Assembly (NCBI GenBank): GCA_022800315.1
Contig: JAAWQC010000002.1
Span: 1 to 64,000 of the forward strand
Source of the DNA: Clostridiales bacterium
GTDB taxonomy: Bacteria > Bacillota > Clostridia > Oscillospirales > Acutalibacteraceae
DNA: 64,000 bases
Direction: 5' to 3'
How positions within the stretch are numbered: the stretch's first letter is position 1; the number at the start of each line of letters is the position of its first letter. The position numbers and the translations under genes are program-made. This document shows positions 60,066 through 64,000 of this stretch, in pieces. The notes under the pieces were generated by a model, which saw only the letters and a program-made list of their open reading frames with translations, did not search any database and was not told where the DNA came from.

Positions 60066-61151
60066 ATGGACAAGATGAAGCCGGCAACCCTGCTGCTGGA
60101 GGACGGGACCGAATATCAGGGATATTCCATGGGCGCTGAGGGAGCCGCCTTCGGCGAGGTGGTATTCAACACCGATATGACCACCTACCAGGACCTGCTG
60201 ATGGATCCCACGTATTCGGGTCAGATCGTGGTGCAGACCTACCCTCTGATCGGCAACCGGGGCGTGGACCCGGTCAGCGAATCACGGCTGGTGGCCAGCG
60301 GGTATATCGTGCGTGAATGGTGTGTGGAACCTACCGACGCCCATGAGTTTGTGACGCTGGACGAATATCTCAAGCAGCAGAATATTATAGGCCTCTGCGG
60401 TATTGATACCCGCGCCCTGACCCGTCATATCCGCGATCACGGCGTCATGAATGGCGTGATCACCCCCACACTGGATAACAGGGAAGAGCTTATTCGGCAG
60501 GCAAAGGCTTACCGTGTGCCGCCGGCAGTGGGCGCCATCACGGTCAGTGAGCCCAGGCGTTATGCCGCGGAAAATTCCCGTTACGAGCTGGCTATCCCGG
60601 ACTACGGCTTCCGCCGCTCCATCCTTGAATATTTTCTGCGGCGCGGCTGTTCCTGTACGCTGTATCCCGCCCATACGCCGGCGGCGGAACTGCTGGCGTC
60701 GGGTCCCGACGGCATCATCCTTTCTGACGGACCCGGCGATCCGTGGGACAATCCGGAAATCGTGGAGATCATTAAGGAGTTATCTGACAGCGGCAAGCCG
60801 CTGTTTGGTTGGGGTCTCGGCCACCAGCTTATGGCGGTGGCCGCCGGCGGCTCCATCATCAAGCTTCCGGTGGGGCACCGGGGCAGCAATCAGCCGGTCC
60901 GCGACAGCCGCAGCGGGCGTATCATGGTGACCGAACAGAATCATGGCTATACGGTGGATGAAAGCAGCCTCGACACCGGAAAAGCGGATGTGTTCCTGCA
61001 CAATGTCAACGACGGCACGGTGGAGGGTGTGCGTTATCTCGACCATCCGGTCTTTACCGTCCAGTTTGAGCCCTCCGACGGCAATGGTTATCAGGATACC
61101 GCCTGGATTTTCGACGAATTCGTCTCGATGGTGAGCGAACACAAGGCCTGA
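60066..61151 (+). CDS. carA: Carbamoyl-phosphate synthase small subunit with a degenerate glutaminase active site
   Basis: Full-length CarA architecture (LLLEDGTEYQGYSMG...GEVVFNTDMTTYQDLLMDPTYSGQIVVQTYPLIGNRG, GIDTRALTRHIRDHGVMNGVI, GIILSDGPGDP, VGHRGSNQPV, QNHGYTVDE), but FGWGLGHQ in place of FGICLGHQ and VQFEPSDG in place of VQxHPEASP. Confidence 0.95.
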   Translation: MDKMKPATLLLEDGTEYQGYSMGAEGAAFGEVVFNTDMTTYQDLLMDPTYSGQIVVQTYPLIGNRGVDPVSESRLVASGYIVREWCVEPTDAHEFVTLDEYLKQQNIIGLCGIDTRALTRHIRDHGVMNGVITPTLDNREELIRQAKAYRVPPAVGAITVSEPRRYAAENSRYELAIPDYGFRRSILEYFLRRGCSCTLYPAHTPAAELLASGPDGIILSDGPGDPWDNPEIVEIIKELSDSGKPLFGWGLGHQLMAVAAGGSIIKLPVGHRGSNQPVRDSRSGRIMVTEQNHGYTVDESSLDTGKADVFLHNVNDGTVEGVRYLDHPVFTVQFEPSDGNGYQDTAWIFDEFVSMVSEHKA

Positions 61152-61193
61152 TTTTCACAAACTCCCGCTATTGCGAAAGGAATGACCATTAAT

Positions 61194-64000
61194 ATGCCAA
61201 AACGTACGGATGTCAAGAAAGTACTCATGATTGGTTCCGGTCCCATTGTGATCGGTCAGGCCGCTGAATTCGACTATGCGGGCACCCAGGCCTGCCGCGC
61301 CCTGAAAGAGGAGGGGATCGAGGTGGTGCTGGTCAACTCCAACCCCGCCACCATCATGACCGATAAAACCATGGCCGACAAAATATACATAGAGCCCCTG
61401 ACCGTGGAAACGATTAAAAGGATCATCGATATCGAAAAGCCGGACAGCGTACTCGCCAATATGGGCGGGCAGACCGGTCTGAACATCGGCATGGAGCTGT
61501 CGGAGGGGAATTTCCTGTCCTCACGCGGCGTCAAGCTGCTGGGCGTCAATCCGGAAACCATCCGCAAGGCGGAGGACCGGCAGGCCTTCAAGGATACCAT
61601 GCTGTCCATCGGCGAGCCCTGCATCCCCTCTAAAGTGGTAGAATCGGTGGAGGATGCGCTGGATTACGCCCACGTGATCGGCTACCCCGTGGTGGTGCGT
61701 CCGGCGTATACCCTGGGCGGTACCGGCGGCGGCTTCGTCCACTCCGACGACGAAATGCGGGAGATCTGTGCGGGCGGTCTGCGCGCCTCCCTGATCCATC
61801 AGGTGCTCATCGAGAAGAGCGTGGCCGGCTGGAAAGAGATCGAGTTCGAGGTTATCCGCGACGGCGCGGGCAACTGCATCGACGTGTGTTCGATGGAAAA
61901 TATAGATCCGGTGGGTGTGCATACGGGCGATTCCATCGTAGTGGCGCCCGCCCAGACGATGACCGCCCACGAGTTCCGCATGATGCGCGCCGCAGCCCTT
62001 AATATCGTCTCTGCGCTGGGCGTGGAGGGCGGCTGCAATGTGCAGTTCGCCCTGAAGCCCGACAGCCTGGAATACGCCGTGATCGAGGTCAATCCCCGTG
62101 TGTCCCGCTCCTCGGCGCTGGCTTCCAAGGCTACCGGCTATCCCATCGCCAAGGTGGCATGCAAAATCGCCATCGGCTACCGGCTGGATGAGATCGTCAA
62201 CGCCGTCACCGGCAAGACCTATGCCTGCAACGAGCCGGCGGTGGATTACTGCGTCATCAAGTTTCCTAAATGGCCCTTTGATAAATTTGTGTACGCCGAC
62301 CGCCATCTGGGTACCCAGATGAAGGCCACCGGCGAGGTCATGTCCATCGGCGCGGGATTTGAAATCGCCTTTATGAAGGCGGTGCGCTCCATCGAACTGG
62401 GTATCGACACCCCCAATCTGCCGCGGGTAGACGAGAAGGGCGACGAAGAGATCAAGGAGATCATCGGCCGGATGGACGACGAGCGTATCTTCGCCATCTA
62501 TACCGCCCTCAAGCGAAAGATTATGACGCCGGACGAGGTTTTCGAGCTGACCAGGATTGACCATTGGTTCCTCTCCAAGCTGAACCGGCTGGCCGCGATG
62601 GAAAAGCTGCTGTCGGAGGAAATCCTCACCGAGGAGCTGTATCTGCAGGCCAAACGTCTGGGCTTCCTCGACAGGACTATCGTGGAGCTGTCTCAGCAGT
62701 TTATTCCCGTCAGCAAGCATGCCAGCTATAAAATGGTGGACACCTGTGCGGCGGAATTCCATGCGGAAACGCCCTATTTCTATTCCTCCTGGGACGATGA
62801 AAACGAGGCAGAGCTGTACAATCAGGAACTGAATTCGGGCAAAAAACGGGTGATCGTCTTCGGGTCGGGTCCCATCCGCATCGGGCAGGGCATCGAGTTC
62901 GACTATTGTTCGGTCCACTGCGTACGCACCTTGAAGAAACTGGGATATGAAGCGATCATCGCCAACAACAATCCCGAGACGGTGTCCACCGACTTTGACA
63001 CTTCCGACCGCCTGTACTTCGACCCGCTGACGCCGGAGGACGTGGACAATGTCCTGCACACCGAGAATCCCGACGCTGTTGTGGTACAGTTTGGCGGCCA
63101 GACCGCCATTAAACTGACCAAGCATCTGGAAAAGCGCGGGGTGCGTATTCTGGGTACTCCCGCCGACAGCATCGACGCTGCGGAGGACCGGGAGCGCTTC
63201 GACGAGGTGCTGGAACAGTGCGGCATCCCGCGTCCACAGGGCGACACGGTCATGACCGCCGATGAGGCGCTCGAAGTGGCCCACAGCCTGGGTTATCCCG
63301 TTCTGCTCCGCCCTTCCTATGTGCTGGGCGGTCAGAATATGATCATTGCCTATGACGACAACGACGTGACCGAATACATGGCGATCATCACCTCCCATGA
63401 GCTGGAGAACCCGGTGCTCATTGATAAGTATCTGATGGGCAAAGAGGTGGAGGTCGACGCCATCTGCGACGGCACCGACTACCTTATCCCGGGTATTATG
63501 GAGCACGTGGAGCGCGCGGGCGTCCACTCGGGCGACTCCATCTCGGTCTACCCCTCCCAGTCGCTGAGTCAGAAGATAAAGGATACCATCGTGACCTATA
63601 CCGGCCGTCTGGCCAAGGCCCTCAAGGTGGTGGGACTGGTCAACATCCAGTATGTGGTGTATCAGGACACTGTCTATGTGATTGAGGTCAATCCCCGTTC
63701 TTCCCGCACGGTGCCCTACATCAGCAAGGTGACAAACATCCCGATGGTGGAGCTGGCGACCCGCTGCATGATGGGTGAAGAGCTGAAAGGAATGGGGTTC
63801 GGCACGGGTCTGTATCCCGAACGGGATATCGTCGCGGTTAAGGTGCCGGTCTTCTCCTTTGAGAAGCTGCGGGACCTGGACATCCAGCTCGGGCCGGAGA
63901 TGAAGTCCACCGGCGAGGTGCTGGGCCTGGCAAGCACCTTCGGTGAGGCGCTTCTCAAGGGGTTGGTCGGCGCCGGATACAAGATGAAGAAGAGCGGCGG
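61194..64000 (+). CDS. carB: Carbamoyl-phosphate synthase large subunit (3' end outside the window)
   Basis: [57 protein letters not shown], second half [37 protein letters not shown]. Open to the window end. Confidence 0.98.
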   Translation, partial: MPKRTDVKKVLMIGSGPIVIGQAAEFDYAGTQACRALKEEGIEVVLVNSNPATIMTDKTMADKIYIEPLTVETIKRIIDIEKPDSVLANMGGQTGLNIGMELSEGNFLSSRGVKLLGVNPETIRKAEDRQAFKDTMLSIGEPCIPSKVVESVEDALDYAHVIGYPVVVRPAYTLGGTGGGFVHSDDEMREICAGGLRASLIHQVLIEKSVAGWKEIEFEVIRDGAGNCIDVCSMENIDPVGVHTGDSIVVAPAQTMTAHEFRMMRAAALNIVSALGVEGGCNVQFALKPDSLEYAVIEVNPRVSRSSALASKATGYPIAKVACKIAIGYRLDEIVNAVTGKTYACNEPAVDYCVIKFPKWPFDKFVYADRHLGTQMKATGEVMSIGAGFEIAFMKAVRSIELGIDTPNLPRVDEKGDEEIKEIIGRMDDERIFAIYTALKRKIMTPDEVFELTRIDHWFLSKLNRLAAMEKLLSEEILTEELYLQAKRLGFLDRTIVELSQQFIPVSKHASYKMVDTCAAEFHAETPYFYSSWDDENEAELYNQELNSGKKRVIVFGSGPIRIGQGIEFDYCSVHCVRTLKKLGYEAIIANNNPETVSTDFDTSDRLYFDPLTPEDVDNVLHTENPDAVVVQFGGQTAIKLTKHLEKRGVRILGTPADSIDAAEDRERFDEVLEQCGIPRPQGDTVMTADEALEVAHSLGYPVLLRPSYVLGGQNMIIAYDDNDVTEYMAIITSHELENPVLIDKYLMGKEVEVDAICDGTDYLIPGIMEHVERAGVHSGDSISVYPSQSLSQKIKDTIVTYTGRLAKALKVVGLVNIQYVVYQDTVYVIEVNPRSSRTVPYISKVTNIPMVELATRCMMGEELKGMGFGTGLYPERDIVAVKVPVFSFEKLRDLDIQLGPEMKSTGEVLGLASTFGEALLKGLVGAGYKMKKSG

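Noticed and set aside
61521-63527. 668-codon - strand ORF antisense to carB
   Set aside because: Shadow ORF of a strongly conserved gene; composition is biased and no known domain is recognisable.

Overview
This 64 kb window is a GC-rich, gene-dense Firmicutes (Clostridia-like, spore-former-type) chromosomal segment, almost entirely housekeeping genes. No tRNA, rRNA, CRISPR, prophage or transposase gene was recognised. From left to right it contains: (i) a LanFEG/Cpr-like ABC transporter and two-component module; (ii) DUF2508-bofA, a pair of small paralogous proteins and a Fe/Mn superoxide dismutase; (iii) spoIIIAA-AH followed by asp23, nusB, a TsaD-like M22 gene, xseA, xseB, ispA, a PAP2-related gene, dxs, tlyA, nadK, argR and recN; (iv) tyrS with a T-box leader; (v) galT/galK and an AraC regulator; (vi) a complete V-type ATPase operon (F/H-I-K-E-C-F(G)-A-B-D) whose K subunit carries the Na+-binding residues; (vii) cwlD-radA; (viii) a frameshifted nucleoside hydrolase; (ix) galU and two tandem RING-like zinc-finger membrane proteins; (x) murD, two M42 peptidases and a YnbB-like PLP enzyme; (xi) a Gfo/Idh-isomerase-AraC cluster; (xii) gdhA and a pyr operon (pyrC-pyrF-carA-carB). 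The strongest unusual signal is carA. It encodes a full-length carbamoyl-phosphate synthase small subunit in which all three glutaminase catalytic-triad positions are substituted (Cys to Gly, His to Glu, Glu to Ser), suggesting an ammonia-dependent synthetase. Other notable signals are three TTCTT repeats phased at 11 bp upstream of the ABC operon, an exact 60-bp duplicated hairpin element between the two permease genes, the tandem RING-like genes, and a possible TPP-riboswitch remnant next to the nucleoside hydrolase pseudogene.
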